37,973 nt of DNA from Mesostigma viride (taxonomy: Eukaryota; Streptophyta; Mesostigmatophyceae; Mesostigmatales; Mesostigmataceae), in NCBI GenBank assembly GCA_009746045.1, contig RPFO01000287.1, forward strand, positions 1 through 37,973, read 5' to 3'. Both the position numbers and the translations under genes were made by a program. Below are positions 1 through 9,922 of this stretch, piece by piece; within the stretch, counting starts at the first letter, position 1; each line of letters starts with the position of its first letter. The notes under the pieces were generated by a model. That model did not search any database, was not told where the DNA came from, and was given only the letters and a program-made list of their open reading frames with translations.

Positions 1-153
1 ATCGATCCATCCCGGCACCGTGTGTGTTATGATACCCTGCTGTTTCCAAACAAAATTGCTGCCGATTCGTTGGATGATCTTGGTGGTGTACTCGTTACAC
101 CTCGTTACTGTAGGTGGGTGACCTTGGCAGTAGTAGAGCACTTTGGAGAATAA
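1..153 (+). CDS. Possible C-terminal remnant of a coding region (window edge)
   Basis: Frame 1 is open from the first base of the window for 50 codons and ends in TAA at 151-153. The composition looks protein-like, with runs such as YDTLLFPNKIAADSLDD and a hydrophobic stretch near the end, and no ATG is needed because the frame enters from outside. I recognise no family. It could be the end of a host gene or of another transposon ORF, and 50 codons could also be open by chance. The 53 bases between its stop and the family A LTR show nothing else. Confidence 0.25.
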   Translation: MDPSRHRVCYDTLLFPNKIAADSLDDLGGVLVTPRYCRWVTLAVVEHFGE

Positions 154-206
154 CATTTGGTTGGTGAGGAGGACCCTGCCCCGTAGGCTGAGACGGGGAA
201 CCGCTG

Positions 207-793
207 TGTTACGTCCCAGCCCAGACACACCTAGCCTGAGCTACGTAGCGAAAGACCCTTCTTGCCGGAATTAGGAATAATTCAAGGTAGCCTAAAGTAG
301 GTTGCGCTTCACGACGTGAGTCGTGAGATATCTGGCATCACGACTTGATGCCAAGCTAATTAGTATACACTTATATTGGCTAGCAACACCAATTACAAAT
401 GGATAATTGCCCCGGGCTCAGTGTGTAGGCGTATTCGCACGTATCATTCATTAAACCAAGAGGACGAGACTCTCGTCCTCAGACCAATTTAACCTAGGTT
501 GATTGCGGCGCAGATACACGCCAATTTCCCTGGACCAATCCAAGCCAAACATTCCACGTAGGATCCGGGCCGACATCGACCCTCAACTACAGGATCCACG
601 CCTAGTACTACGGATAGACTCAGAACTGACGCGGCGCCACCGCACCGGCCCCTAAAAGGGCAACCTTAGTAGGACCAAAATAACTAGTCCAATTCACACA
701 ATAGTCAATGTCCATAAAACTTAGTACAACGGCCACAAGGCCTTAGTAATTTATTCCATTGTTACGTCCGACCTAAAGGGCCGGGACGTAACA
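207..793 (-). repeat. Family A 3' LTR (587 bp)
   Basis: The sequence starts TGTTACGTCC and ends GGACGTAACA, giving a perfect 10-bp terminal inverted repeat in TG...CA form. The inner edge is followed directly by a pyrimidine run, which is a polypurine tract on the minus strand, so this is the 3' LTR of a minus-strand element. A second TGTTACGTCC at 760-769 pairs with the terminal GGACGTAACA (784-793), so the U3 end is itself a hairpin. A further perfect 10-bp hairpin with a 1-nt loop lies at 460-480. The outer 5-bp target duplication cannot be checked because the partner LTR is absent. Confidence 0.75.
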
Positions 794-804
794 CTCCTCC
801 CCCC
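794..804 (-). promoter_or_regulatory. Family A polypurine tract
   Basis: CTCCTCCCCCC on the plus strand reads GGGGGGAGGAG on the minus strand and abuts the LTR terminus TGTTACG. This is the expected place and composition for the plus-strand primer of reverse transcription. Confidence 0.65.
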
Positions 805-1009
805 GGGGGTCGGTAGTCCCTACCGTACAAAGGTATAATAGGATCACACAACAAGACTACTATAAGAGTACTATGTCCCGACCTCGGTTCACCCGCAGGT
901 CAGTAATGCCAGTTCCTCTAGAGGTCGATACACATGCCCAACCCTGACGTAGTAGCCAAAACTTTGGGGATTGGACTCCGCTATCCATCCCGAAACTGAA
1001 CTATTTACA
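805..1009. other. Non-coding 3' region of family A
   Basis: This lies between the polypurine tract and the stop of the family A ORF3 piece. I see no coding frame or structured element and read it as 3' untranslated sequence. Confidence 0.4.
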
Positions 1010-1323
1010 CTAGCGTCCGCCGCTAGTAGTCCGCCGCTGCTGCTGGGCCTCAAGGAGAGCCCGTCGCCCCACGGGTGTCATAATATGGGTCATCACCCCT
1101 GGATGCGCACATAAGTCCACCTCGAAGGCGATCTGATATGGGGACGTCTTCTGCCGACCCAACTTGGACAGCTCCACCCACGTACCCCGGGGCCACATAG
1201 CCAGGAACCCGGCGAGGTACTGGGGGTGGGTAAAGAGAAGGGTCAGCGCCGACCAATCCGCCACCCCACAGCGGTGATCACGAAGAAACTTCACCCCCAT
1301 CATGAAAACCTCGGTGCGCACGT

Positions 1324-1537
1324 AGTTGTTATAAATAGTGACGGAACCTTTTTGCCACTCAGGCAATAAGGTCCGTCACTATTTATCCGGCGAAAACCAC
1401 TCGCCGGCATCTATTCCGCGTTAAGTTCACGTGAACGTGGCGCGGAATTGATGCCGGCGAGTGGTTTTCGCCGGATAAATAGTGACGGACCTAATTGCCT
1501 GAGTGGCAAAAAGGTTCCGTCACTATTTATAACAACT
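1324..1537 (+). repeat. 214-bp foldback unit X, copy 1
   Basis: Arms of about 100 bp are almost perfect inverted repeats, with GTGACGGAACC near each end and CCGGCGAAAACCACTCGCCGG nearer the middle (here shortened to its features: matching GC-rich cores). The centre holds TTCACGTGAA. Small asymmetries beside the centre (TTAAG against CGTGG) give it an orientation. Confidence 0.8.
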
Positions 1538-1735
1538 AAAACGTCGTAGTGTGGGGGCCGATATCTATCGTACCGCTAATGCCTACTGCAGTACCGAATC
1601 TCGCCTTAACGATATTCCAACCGGGCATATTTTCCCTTCTGGCACTTTCGTTTGGCCTTCTGGTATCAATTCCTTCCGGTATTCGGAACAACCCGTGTCC
1701 CCACAGGGATTCGAACCCCCGACTTACGAGGTCTT
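1538..1735 (-). repeat. 198-bp spacer S with tRNA-like B box
   Basis: This is the reverse complement of 1950-2147. On the minus strand it begins, next to unit X copy 2, with a segment containing GGGTTCGAATCCC, a canonical RNA polymerase III B box as found in tRNA T-arms. The rest is unique. The open frames that cross it are by-products. Confidence 0.6.
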
Positions 1736-1949
1736 AGTTGTTATAAATAGTGACGGAACCTTTTTGCCACTCAGGCAATTAGGTCCGTCACTATTTATCC
1801 GGCGAAAACCACTCGCCGGCATCTATTCCGCGTTAAGTTCACGTGAACGTGGCGCGGAATTGATGCCGGCGAGTGGTTTTCGCCGGATAAATAGTGACGG
1901 ACCTAATTGCCTGAGTGGCAAAAAGGTTCCGTCACTATTTATAACAACT
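1736..1949 (+). repeat. 214-bp foldback unit X, copy 2 (centre of the composite)
   Basis: This has the same sequence and orientation as copy 1 and lies at the symmetry centre. Its flanks (GGTCTT on the left, AAGACC on the right) are the inverted spacer ends. Confidence 0.8.
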
Positions 1950-2147
1950 AAGACCTCGTAAGTCGGGGGTTCGAATCCCTGTGGGGACACGGGTTGTTCC
2001 GAATACCGGAAGGAATTGATACCAGAAGGCCAAACGAAAGTGCCAGAAGGGAAAATATGCCCGGTTGGAATATCGTTAAGGCGAGATTCGGTACTGCAGT
2101 AGGCATTAGCGGTACGATAGATATCGGCCCCCACACTACGACGTTTT
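1950..2147 (+). repeat. 198-bp spacer S, inverted copy, with tRNA-like B box
   Basis: GGGGGTTCGAATCCCTGTGG at about 1965-1984 resembles a tRNA T-arm, with a weak 4-5-bp stem. Within the preceding foldback arm, TTGCCTGAGTGG at about 1907-1918 resembles an A box of Leu/Ser tRNAs, about 55 bp upstream. The spacing is possible for a pol III promoter, but no complete cloverleaf forms, so this is a tRNA-derived (SINE-like) fragment at best. Confidence 0.5.
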
Positions 2148-2361
2148 AGTTGTTATAAATAGTGACGGAACCTTTTTGCCACTCAGGCAATTAGGTCCGT
2201 CACTATTTATCCGGCGAAAACCACTCGCCGGCATCAATTCCGCGCCACGTTCACGTGAACTTAACGCGGAATAGATGCCGGCGAGTGGTTTTCGCCGGAT
2301 AAATAGTGACGGACCTAATTGCCTGAGTGGCAAAAAGGTTCCGTCACTATTTATAACAACT
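2148..2361 (-). repeat. 214-bp foldback unit X, copy 3 (inverted)
   Basis: The asymmetric centre is reversed relative to copies 1 and 2, as expected for the opposite arm of a large palindrome. Confidence 0.8.
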
Positions 2362-4698
2362 CACGTGATCCTCAAGGATGGTCGCCCTGGGGGCCCCTAC
2401 AATGTCCGGCACCACCCGATCCAGGAAGGCGCGCCCTTCCGCTGGGGCCACCTTGGGCGGCGTAACCACGTGCCCCACTCCATCCACCTGATACCTCCAA
2501 TCCCACCAATCCTCGGTACCGAACCGCACCGTGTTGCCCACCGTCCGGGGAAAACGAAGGTCGTCGGGTTGCGGCAAGGGCAGCGGCGCCTGTGGGAAGA
2601 AGGTGATTTCTAGTTGTTCCCAGTAAGCACCACGGTCAACCGCGCACCAAGGACCCGCTTGAAAAACCAAAGGGGCGGGCAGGTGCATGCCGGGAGGGAC
2701 CGAGATCAAAGGTCCCTCGAATACCACACACAACTTCTCCGTTCGAGGCCCCGGCCCACCATGTCTTACGGTCCTCCCCGGAATTGTCCGTATGAAGTCC
2801 CCCAACGACCACTCCTCATGTGAGGCTGCCCGGGAAGCGGCCTCGTAGCCTACTGAGGTGGCGACTGAATGATCGCCCTGGCGCCCGAGCTGGTCCAACA
2901 TCCGCTGTATGAGACCCTGCCCTGATTGCACCGCCGCCACGAGCGTCTCAAGGGTAACCACGGGCTCCGCCGGCACCATGACACCCGCCACGCTGGGACC
3001 CTCCGCGGCATTCCGGACGGTATGTAAGCACGGTCCTTCCGCGGGAAGGTGCGAGTGTCGATCCGAGGTAGCGGTGGGTCTGCTGGGTCCCTCCGCAGGA
3101 CGTGACATCGACGATCCGGCCTGGGCAGGCCGGTGACGAGGCTCCAAGGAGACCAAGAAGTTGGGCTCCGGTGGGACCTCTTCCGCTCGGGAGCGAGGCT
3201 CCAGGGAGACATGGAAGGTAGGCTCTTCTTGGCCCGCATCGGGCGGGGTGCCAGCGGGAACCTCATCAATCGGCTCCTCTCTAGCCGGCCGTTCGGCCCT
3301 GGCCACCGCGGTCTCTGTTGGAATCGTTTGCCGTCGCCGATTCTCTCGCTCTTGCTCCAACTCCACCGCCAACCCCCACGTGCGCTCCCATTGCCGATCC
3401 TCTGGTCGGCGAGGTGGTGGTGACGCTTGGCGAGCGGGGCGTACATCAGTCCCGGAGTCCGAGCGGGAACGCGAGCGGGAGGGCGGTGATGGCGAGCGAC
3501 GACGTGCCGGCCACTCCGGAACACGTCGAGGAGCGGCTTGGCTGCCCCCACCCCATCCGGTAGCCCTCGGAAGACTCCGCGTCTCGCGCCCTGAAGGTCG
3601 CCCCCAGCCCGTCGCCGGCGGTGGCGCCTCATAACGAGGCACAGGACGGCTTCTTCCGCCGCTCCCCTGGGAACCCCGAGAAGGCGGATCCCGCGGAGGG
3701 GAACGAGAGGGGGGTGTGGAGGATGGTCGTCGTCGGAACCGGAGTCATACCCCTCACTCCCATCATCCTGGTCCTCATCATCCATAGCCACGATGCGATC
3801 CAGAGCCTGCCGCAACGAATACTGCCCTTCTCGCAGGCATTTTTCACCCCGTAGCGCCCCCTCTGGCGGAAGATACCGGGGGAAGTGGTATTCCAGCAGC
3901 TTCCGCACTGGGGGTGGAAGTAAGAGGAGCTAGAAGGAGCCGTGGGAATGCCAGACCCGCTTCCAGCGTGTTCATGCACCCGTGACAGGCGCATTCCCGC
4001 TCATGTGTTTCCCAGTCGGTCCCGACCACCACGCCGTTGCGCGCAGCCGTGCGGGTCTCGATCCGAAACCTCGCGTTGCGCCGCACGAACCCTCGAAAAG
4101 TCTCCATCTGCACAGGGCCGACTCGCGCCATGATAGAATCAGCGCGGAGGTCCGACGGCATTTGATTACGGCCACGCCGTCGTCGTTCCAACAGGGCTTC
4201 CCCCTCCCGACCGTAGTCACGCAAGAACACCCGGGGATTGAACGTCTCCTCGTGCAGCTCCTTTACCAGCTGCAACGTACGCGCGTCCGGTGCTCCAGGC
4301 CTTGACGAGGTTTCTTGTCGGCGCTCGCGACTAGGGGAGGGCCCCGTCTGTCCGCCACCATCTCTCGAGCCCCCGCCCCCTGGTGCATCCCTTCGGACCG
4401 CAGGCTCTCCACGAGCTATCTGCGTCCTTGCCCCCACTTCCGGTTCTGGGACCTCCGGATCGTCGGGTATGTCCATGTCGACCAAATCCCCCTCACTGGA
4501 CTCCCCATCTGCATCCCGGAATCCTGCGTCAGCAGCCTCCACGGCGCCGACGGGAGTCTGGTCTCTGGGAAGCGCCTCCGCGGCGTCCCCTGCACAGCCC
4601 ACACACAAGATGTCAGGGCGTTAGTCGACGCGTACCTAATACCTGGCTCACGCACCACCCTCACCCTACACCCTACCGGCTGTGGTCTGCTAACGCAA

Positions 4699-6525
4699 CT
4701 AGTGCGTCTGCTTGTACGCTTCCAGTAAGCGGGCGCACCCCGCTAACTCGGTAGCGGTGCGCCAGGAGTCCTCAGACTCGTGTTGTGCGAATCGCCATCG
4801 CACCCGATATTGTCGCTGGACCCCTCGTCCCCGTTTGACATCCCGGTGACCCACGATTGCGGCCACCTCGTCCTCCTGTTCCCCCGTATCCGGATTGAAC
4901 TCCAGTGGGGCTGGGGGATTGACCCTACCCTGAATGGTGTTCTGGTGATACAACTTGAGCTGGTCACGGTGGAAACGGTTGGACGTGAGGTTCCATGACA
5001 CTGGAATGTCCACCTGGAACATGACATCATCGAACTTGGTGAGGACCTTGTAGGGTCCCAGGAACATGGGTCGGAGCTTAGTCTTCAGCTCCTTCTCCAC
5101 CTTGTGCGAAAATCGCCCGATCTGCGGGCCCTCAACCAGGACCCAATCGCCCACCTCGATGGACGGCGTCCGGTGATCCCGCTTGCCAGCTGTCCTCGCC
5201 AGATACCGCGCTGCCGCTGCGCGATAGCCCTGAACCGCGCTGTTATGCGCCTGGTGCATCCGCTGCAGCAATCGCTCAACCCCTTGCAGGGTATCCAGCT
5301 TGACCTGATCCTCTCCCAGTTCGTGGCTCCCAAGCAAGTCGAGCGGTGTGAGAGGGTGTCGGCCGGAGTTGAGGAAAAAGGGGGTGAACCCATGGGCGGC
5401 CTGGGGGGCATTGTTCAGGGAAAACTCCACCAAGCCCAGAAGTTCTTCCCAATTGCTGCCCACCGTGTCGGTGTAGTGTCGCATGGTCTCTTGCACCGTG
5501 CGGTTCAACCGCTCCACCAGGTGAGACGACGAGCTGTGGTAGGCCGTGCCCAGCGACACCTTGGTGCCCAGTTGCTCGAAGAACTCCTGCCAGAATTTGG
5601 CCGTGAAGAGCTTGTCGCGGTCAGAGATGAACTGCCGGCTGAGCCCGTGAAACCGAAACACGTGCGTCAGGTATATCTTGGCGCACTCCTCCACTGTGAG
5701 GTCGACCGGACACGGAGCCAGGTGACACATGCGCGTCAGGCGGTCCACGAACACCAAGACCATGCTGTTGCCGTTCTTCGTCTTCTTGAACGGGCCGATG
5801 AAGTCCATCATGATAGAATCCCAAGGACCCATAGGATCCGGCAGCGTCTTAGGGACGGCCTGAGAGCCCGTGTTCCTGGACTTCATGATCTGACACGAGG
5901 GGCACTGGCGCACATACGTCTCGATATACTCCTTCATCCCTGGCCAGTAGAAGTGCTTACGTGCCCGGGGAAGGAGACGGTGACTTCCCTGATGTCCGCC
6001 CAGAAGAGAATCATGGAGCTCGTGAAGCAAGGCAGCCCTACAGAGCTCAGGAACATACAGCCGCCATTCCTCCGGCTGGGGACTCACGAACAGGCGCCCC
6101 TCCTGGAATTTGCAAGGATAGGCCCCCATCTGCTGGGGATGTGCCCGGATGGCTTCGAGTGCTGCTTCCTCCGTGATCGTGAACCGGCTGATCAGCATCT
6201 CCAAGTCCGACGTGACTGTGAATGCGTCCGCAGCCGGTTCTGCCGCATCCGTACCCGCCTGGTTGACGAATTCTGAGAAGACTGTGGGAGGGCCGAGCGG
6301 CTGAAGCTGAAAAATTCCCTGGGGCGGCACCACATGACTAAGGGGCACGCGCGCATGCGACCCCTCCCCCTCCCCGGGGGTGTCCACGTCCTCGTGGGCG
6401 CTTGGTTGAACCGTCTCCTCCGGGAGGGGTGACAAGTCATCCATGGTGGTGTGCCCAAGATGAAACAAGTGGCGGGCCTGGGGAGACCGTGGTTCCACAC
6501 CGTAGGCGGTCCCCGGGGCGGCCAC
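4699..6525 (-). CDS. Family A pol, C-terminal part: integrase with chromodomain
   Basis: The frame is intact over 608 aa from the first ATG after the family B junction; the true polyprotein began upstream. It holds the end of the RNase H-integrase linker, an H2C2 zinc-binding module (HELHDSLLGGH, then CPSC), and an integrase core with D in MMDF, D in FISD and E in HLVERLNR. After these come a GPY-like region with KTKLRPMFLGPYKVL and a C-terminal chromodomain (IVGHRDVKRG..., YRVRW). It would insert element cDNA and could target chromatin. There are no stops or frameshifts, unlike the ORF3 beside it. It is closely similar to the family B integrase in domain order. Only this part of pol remains, so the element cannot move on its own. 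Confidence 0.85.
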   Translation of the reverse strand: MAAPGTAYGVEPRSPQARHLFHLGHTTMDDLSPLPEETVQPSAHEDVDTPGEGEGSHARVPLSHVVPPQGIFQLQPLGPPTVFSEFVNQAGTDAAEPAADAFTVTSDLEMLISRFTITEEAALEAIRAHPQQMGAYPCKFQEGRLFVSPQPEEWRLYVPELCRAALLHELHDSLLGGHQGSHRLLPRARKHFYWPGMKEYIETYVRQCPSCQIMKSRNTGSQAVPKTLPDPMGPWDSIMMDFIGPFKKTKNGNSMVLVFVDRLTRMCHLAPCPVDLTVEECAKIYLTHVFRFHGLSRQFISDRDKLFTAKFWQEFFEQLGTKVSLGTAYHSSSSHLVERLNRTVQETMRHYTDTVGSNWEELLGLVEFSLNNAPQAAHGFTPFFLNSGRHPLTPLDLLGSHELGEDQVKLDTLQGVERLLQRMHQAHNSAVQGYRAAAARYLARTAGKRDHRTPSIEVGDWVLVEGPQIGRFSHKVEKELKTKLRPMFLGPYKVLTKFDDVMFQVDIPVSWNLTSNRFHRDQLKLYHQNTIQGRVNPPAPLEFNPDTGEQEDEVAAIVGHRDVKRGRGVQRQYRVRWRFAQHESEDSWRTATELAGCARLLEAYKQTH

Positions 6526-6547
6526 TGGGACACAGGTGGTATGCAGC

Positions 6548-7118
6548 TGTTACGCCGCGGATATCTACCTCCACCTCTACCTCTAATGGGCCTGATACTA
6601 CCTAAACTGGTCAGGCCTCCTCTACTCAACCCTCTGGCGAAAGACGAACGTGACGGAGCTGATCTCAATGCATTAACGTAGTGTTACTATAATACGCCAT
6701 ACAACCATTTATCAAAACCCGTTTACTCCAGGAATAGAGGAAGGAAACACAACTACACTGCCGTGACCCAAGCCTAAATGTGTTAATTCATTTAACACAC
6801 GCCGAGTGCACACACAAGGGGTAGAACGCGCATAAATGGTCACCAACGGTCCAACACGCTCGGGCCGACATGGCCCTCGCCTACAGATGCACGCTGGTCC
6901 ACTACATCTACTGATGCACGCTGGTCCACTACATTCTACCACAGGATCAGGACCACTAGTAAAGTACGCGGCGCGGCGCCCAACGGCACCCAATGTACCA
7001 CAGTACTGTTACGAGGACAATAATGTCCCGGTAGGAGCTACACGTAAACCTAGGGACAACCGAGGCAAAAGACCTAATTTACGTCCGTAACTACAACGAA
7101 TTGTTACGCGACGTAACA
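6548..7118 (-). repeat. Family B LTR 1 (571 bp), 3' LTR of B1
   Basis: It runs from TGTTACG to CGTAACA and is followed by a pyrimidine run (PPT on minus). The last 17 bases form a hairpin with 7-bp arms TGTTACG/CGTAACA and a 3-nt loop. A 22-bp direct repeat occurs at 6886-6907 and 6913-6934. It differs from LTR 2 mainly near 7037-7046. Its outer edge abuts family A pol. Confidence 0.85.
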
Positions 7119-7131
7119 CCTCCCCCCCCAC
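7119..7131 (-). promoter_or_regulatory. Polypurine tract of B1
   Basis: CCTCCCCCCCCA directly follows the LTR terminus and reads as a G-rich purine tract on the minus strand. Confidence 0.65.
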
Positions 7132-7485
7132 AAAGGTAGGGAGCCCTCTCCCTACGCACAGGGAGGAAAACAAGGGGTAGGAAACCTAATGCACCCAGCA
7201 CACACAACACAATCGGCAGGCCATCCAAGATACAAGCACCAATAGTTCACACGGTCTCCACCACCACGCCGGGAGGTGTAGGGTTAGCCAGCACCAAGCC
7301 TGGTGGTAGGTTCCCCTAACTGCCTGGAACAAAGTCCTTGCCGGGGGGAACGGCACTGGGCAGGACACACAGAGTAAACAAATCAGCACCAAGGACCAAG
7401 AACGACCAGTCAACTGGCCAGAACGTGAGGGCGACTCTATATACCGGAGGGACAACACCCTCAGGTCGGGCCTAAGGCCCTCTAT
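7132..7485. other. 3' untranslated region of B1
   Basis: This is about 350 bp between the PPT and the ORF3 stop. The equivalent stretches are 17366-17722 and 27616-27972. All contain a hydrophobic, Cys-rich open frame on the sense strand (90-102 codons) with no in-frame ATG, which I do not call as a gene. Confidence 0.4.
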
Positions 7486-9922
7486 CTAATGGCCATCCGT
7501 CTGGTAGGTACCACGGGAGGCCAGCAGGACATCCAGGTAAGCCTGGTAGTGAGACACATCCTCAGCATTGTCGTGCCTATCTACAGTGAGGAAAACATCG
7601 GCCCACACGCCGTCAGGAAAAGACCCAGGAAGGCCCAGTATACCTATGCTGCGTAAGAACGACCTGGCCCCGGGCCCAGTCCAGGAAACCACAGGCAAAG
7701 AGGCGTAGGAAAGGCTCTACCGCGATCAGGCAGAGAGCCCGCAGGAGCAGGCGATGGTACCGGATCCGAGGGCGCATACCCGTCGGGAAAAACAGATCTA
7801 CCAGGGGCTCCACGTTGGACGGCCACAACCGGATATGCCGAATCTCGCGGGAGCGCCACCGCGGGCACACTGTCGCGACCCGAACGTCTCGAGGTAGTCG
7901 CTAGCCCGGGGAGGAGGATGACCCCGAGAGTCCAAACCCTGGCCCGGGATGGGCGCTGGACGACGGGCATCCCACTCTAGGATGGGCTGAAGGACGTGCT
8001 GTACGTGGCACCCGGCACCGCAGGAAACTCTACCGTAAGGGCATCTGAGGCCATAATGCCCAGAGGCGGAGGGTAAGCCCACTGGAACCCGCCGTAGGTG
8101 TCCAAGTCATTGTGGCGCCGCCCAGCGATACAGGACGCGCCGAACCAGGATCTCACCCTGGAACACCGGATCAGCTAAAATAACCATGTCGAAAGGAGGC
8201 CGATCAGTCTCAACTGGTAGGCCACGGTCCCGCGGCGCCCGACACACCTGGGAGAACCCGTAGGACATGGGCGAAATGGCAAGCTCGGCGGAGGCGCGCG
8301 GCAGGTCACACTGGCGGCAAGCGAGCGCAGACATACCATACCCAAAGACAGGCGTGTCGCGCGACTCCGGAGTCGCATGCACCACAGAAGGGGCCCGATC
8401 CCGATCGCCCTCTGACAACTCCCGAAGGGAATCGGCAGCGCGGGTGGCGCGCGGGTCAGAGCCACTGGACCGAACAACCGCAGCCAAAGACCGCGGGGCC
8501 GAAGGGGCAGGGGCCGACGAAGGGGTAGGAACCGGCACAGGCGCAGAAGGCGCCGGTACAACAGGGGGCCGCGTCGGACCCGATGCCGCAGGGGGTCGCG
8601 ACGGACCCGCCTCCGCAACTGGCGCGCCGGTCTCTGGGGGCGGAGCACCACCAGGCCACATGTTGAAAATAGGGCCCGTGGGGACAGGCAATCCGGCATA
8701 CGACTGGTTACCGTCCAAGCTCCAGTCAGGCACCGGGATCCTCTGCGGAGGACCGCCCTCCCAAAGCCTGGGAAGACCGCCCGGGTCGCTGAAGAAACCC
8801 CGCGAGGGCGGCGCTGACGTGGTGGGCGGCTCGGACGCGGCGGCGGCGGGCGCTGCCACTGGGACGGCGGACTCGCGCCGAGGCGCAGGTACGTCAGTAG
8901 CAGGCGCAGCGGTAGCCGAAGGCGTAGGAGCTGCAGCACAGAGGGAACCGCAGCCGCCGAGGGCTCGCGCGACACGGACGGACCCGTAGACGTCGAGGCG
9001 ACCGAAGGGGAAGGGGGCACAGCTGCAACAGACACCCCACCTGGCGTGGCTGGAGCGTGCGCCTGGGCCGCCATGAAGGCCCCGAAGGCCGCCGTCAGGG
9101 ACTGGATCTGCGCCTGCATCGCAGAAACTGTCGCCGCAAGAGGATCAGGCTCACGACCAGAGCCCGAAGGGGTAGGCTCCACCGATGCGCACAGGACCGA
9201 CCTCGGTGAAGACGGGACAGGGGAAGGCGCCGACACTGAAGAGGAGGACGCCGCAGGGGAGGCCGAATACTCAGGGAATACTGCGCCTCTACCGGCGCGT
9301 CCGTAGGGTAGGGTCGCCCAATCCTACGCCCGCGTTCTGGTCTGCTATCTCCATGAACTCTACGGCCCGTAAAGGTCGCAGGGGTTCTCATCCATTTCCG
9401 CATCACCCTCGGCCGGAAGCCAGGGGAACACATCCCGTAGGCAGGAGCGGCCCACAGGGGTAGAAAGGTAGGAAAACACCCTGGGGCACTGGAGAATCGC
9501 AGCTATCTGTCCCAGGCTGGACAGCTGGAGCCACATTCTAGCAAACAGTGGCCGGCATCGTCGAACCCGTGCAAAACAAGCTGATGCGGTTCAGCAGGGG
9601 AGGACCGTACCACGTGACCCCGAAGAGAGCCGCCCTGACTACCCGCATGCTGGGCCTGGAGGGCCGGATGCACGACGCCACCCGGGAAACTAGACCGTGA
9701 CACCCAACGGCCCGGAAGGGCCTCGAAGTACAGCTCAGGGTCCGGTAGGGGCAGGGACGGCAGCGGGCTCTCAGCCGGAGGGGTAGGCTCTGACATGACG
9801 GCTGCGGAGGGGAGGGGACAACCAACCACCCGTCGACAGCAGACATAACATAAGAGAGGAGAAAGCCTACAACTAGAGCTTGTGCAGGGTTTTATATTCC
9901 TGCAGCAGGCGACTACACCCAT
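7486..9922 (-). pseudogene. Family B ORF3, copy B1 (multiply frameshifted)
   Basis: This corresponds along its length to the intact 816-codon ORF3 of B3, but single- and two-base indels split it into at least six frames (for example near 9640, 9300, 8940, 8110 and 7870). The Pro/Ala/Ser-rich middle and the C-terminal part with FP-x-G-x-W are still recognisable. It lies after pol and before the PPT. It is not expected to make full-length protein. Confidence 0.75.

Larger units (their letters stand above)
1324..2361. mobile_element. Composite palindromic foldback element (X-S-X-S'-X)
   Basis: This 1,038-bp insertion consists of three 214-bp near-palindromes (1324-1537, 1736-1949, 2148-2361) separated by two 198-bp spacers that are inverted copies of each other. 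The whole is one palindrome centred at about 1842.5. The ends are AGTTGTTATAAATAG and CTATTTATAACAACT. It is flanked by CACGT at 1319-1323 and 2362-2366, which I read as a 5-bp target-site duplication. It interrupts ORF3 of family A. It carries no convincing gene, so it would be non-autonomous. The superfamily cannot be assigned from termini and duplication length alone. Confidence 0.75.
1010..4608 (-). pseudogene. Family A ORF3: extra gene downstream of pol, interrupted and frameshifted
   Basis: This sense-strand ORF lies between the integrase stop (4699) and the 3' LTR, the position of env in retroviruses. Its pieces are 4608-3844 (254 aa, acidic start, CACHGC cysteine cluster), a +1-shifted segment around 3908-3650 carrying FPRYLPPEG, then 3642-2347 in the first frame again (Arg/Pro/Ser-rich middle, then a globular part), and finally 1366-1010. 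The last two pieces are separated by the foldback insertion at 1324-2361. Without the insertion and one copy of its 5-bp duplication the frame runs straight through. Both shifts lie near C runs (about 3910 and 3705). Motifs shared with family B ORF3 are FP-x2-LP-x-EG near the N-terminus and FLAMWPRGTW near the C-terminus. I see no signal peptide or clear membrane anchor, and the function is unknown. Confidence 0.6.
207..6547 (-). mobile_element. Family A Ty3/gypsy chromovirus retrotransposon, 3' part only
   Basis: The element runs on the minus strand. From right to left it shows integrase with chromodomain, an additional ORF (ORF3), a polypurine tract and a 3' LTR. Protease, RT, RNase H, gag and the 5' LTR are missing: homology to the integrase frame stops at the first base of the family B LTR (6548). 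Family B therefore inserted into the RNase H-integrase linker of family A. The missing 5' part is not found on the far side of the family B array, so the other flank was lost or rearranged. Family A is clearly related to family B but diverged throughout. Confidence 0.8.

Noticed and set aside
1551-1961. Identical 62-136-codon frames on both strands in the foldback
   Set aside because: They arise from the mirrored spacer and unit X. Peptides such as DSNPRL come from the B-box TTCGAATCCC; this is not a gene.
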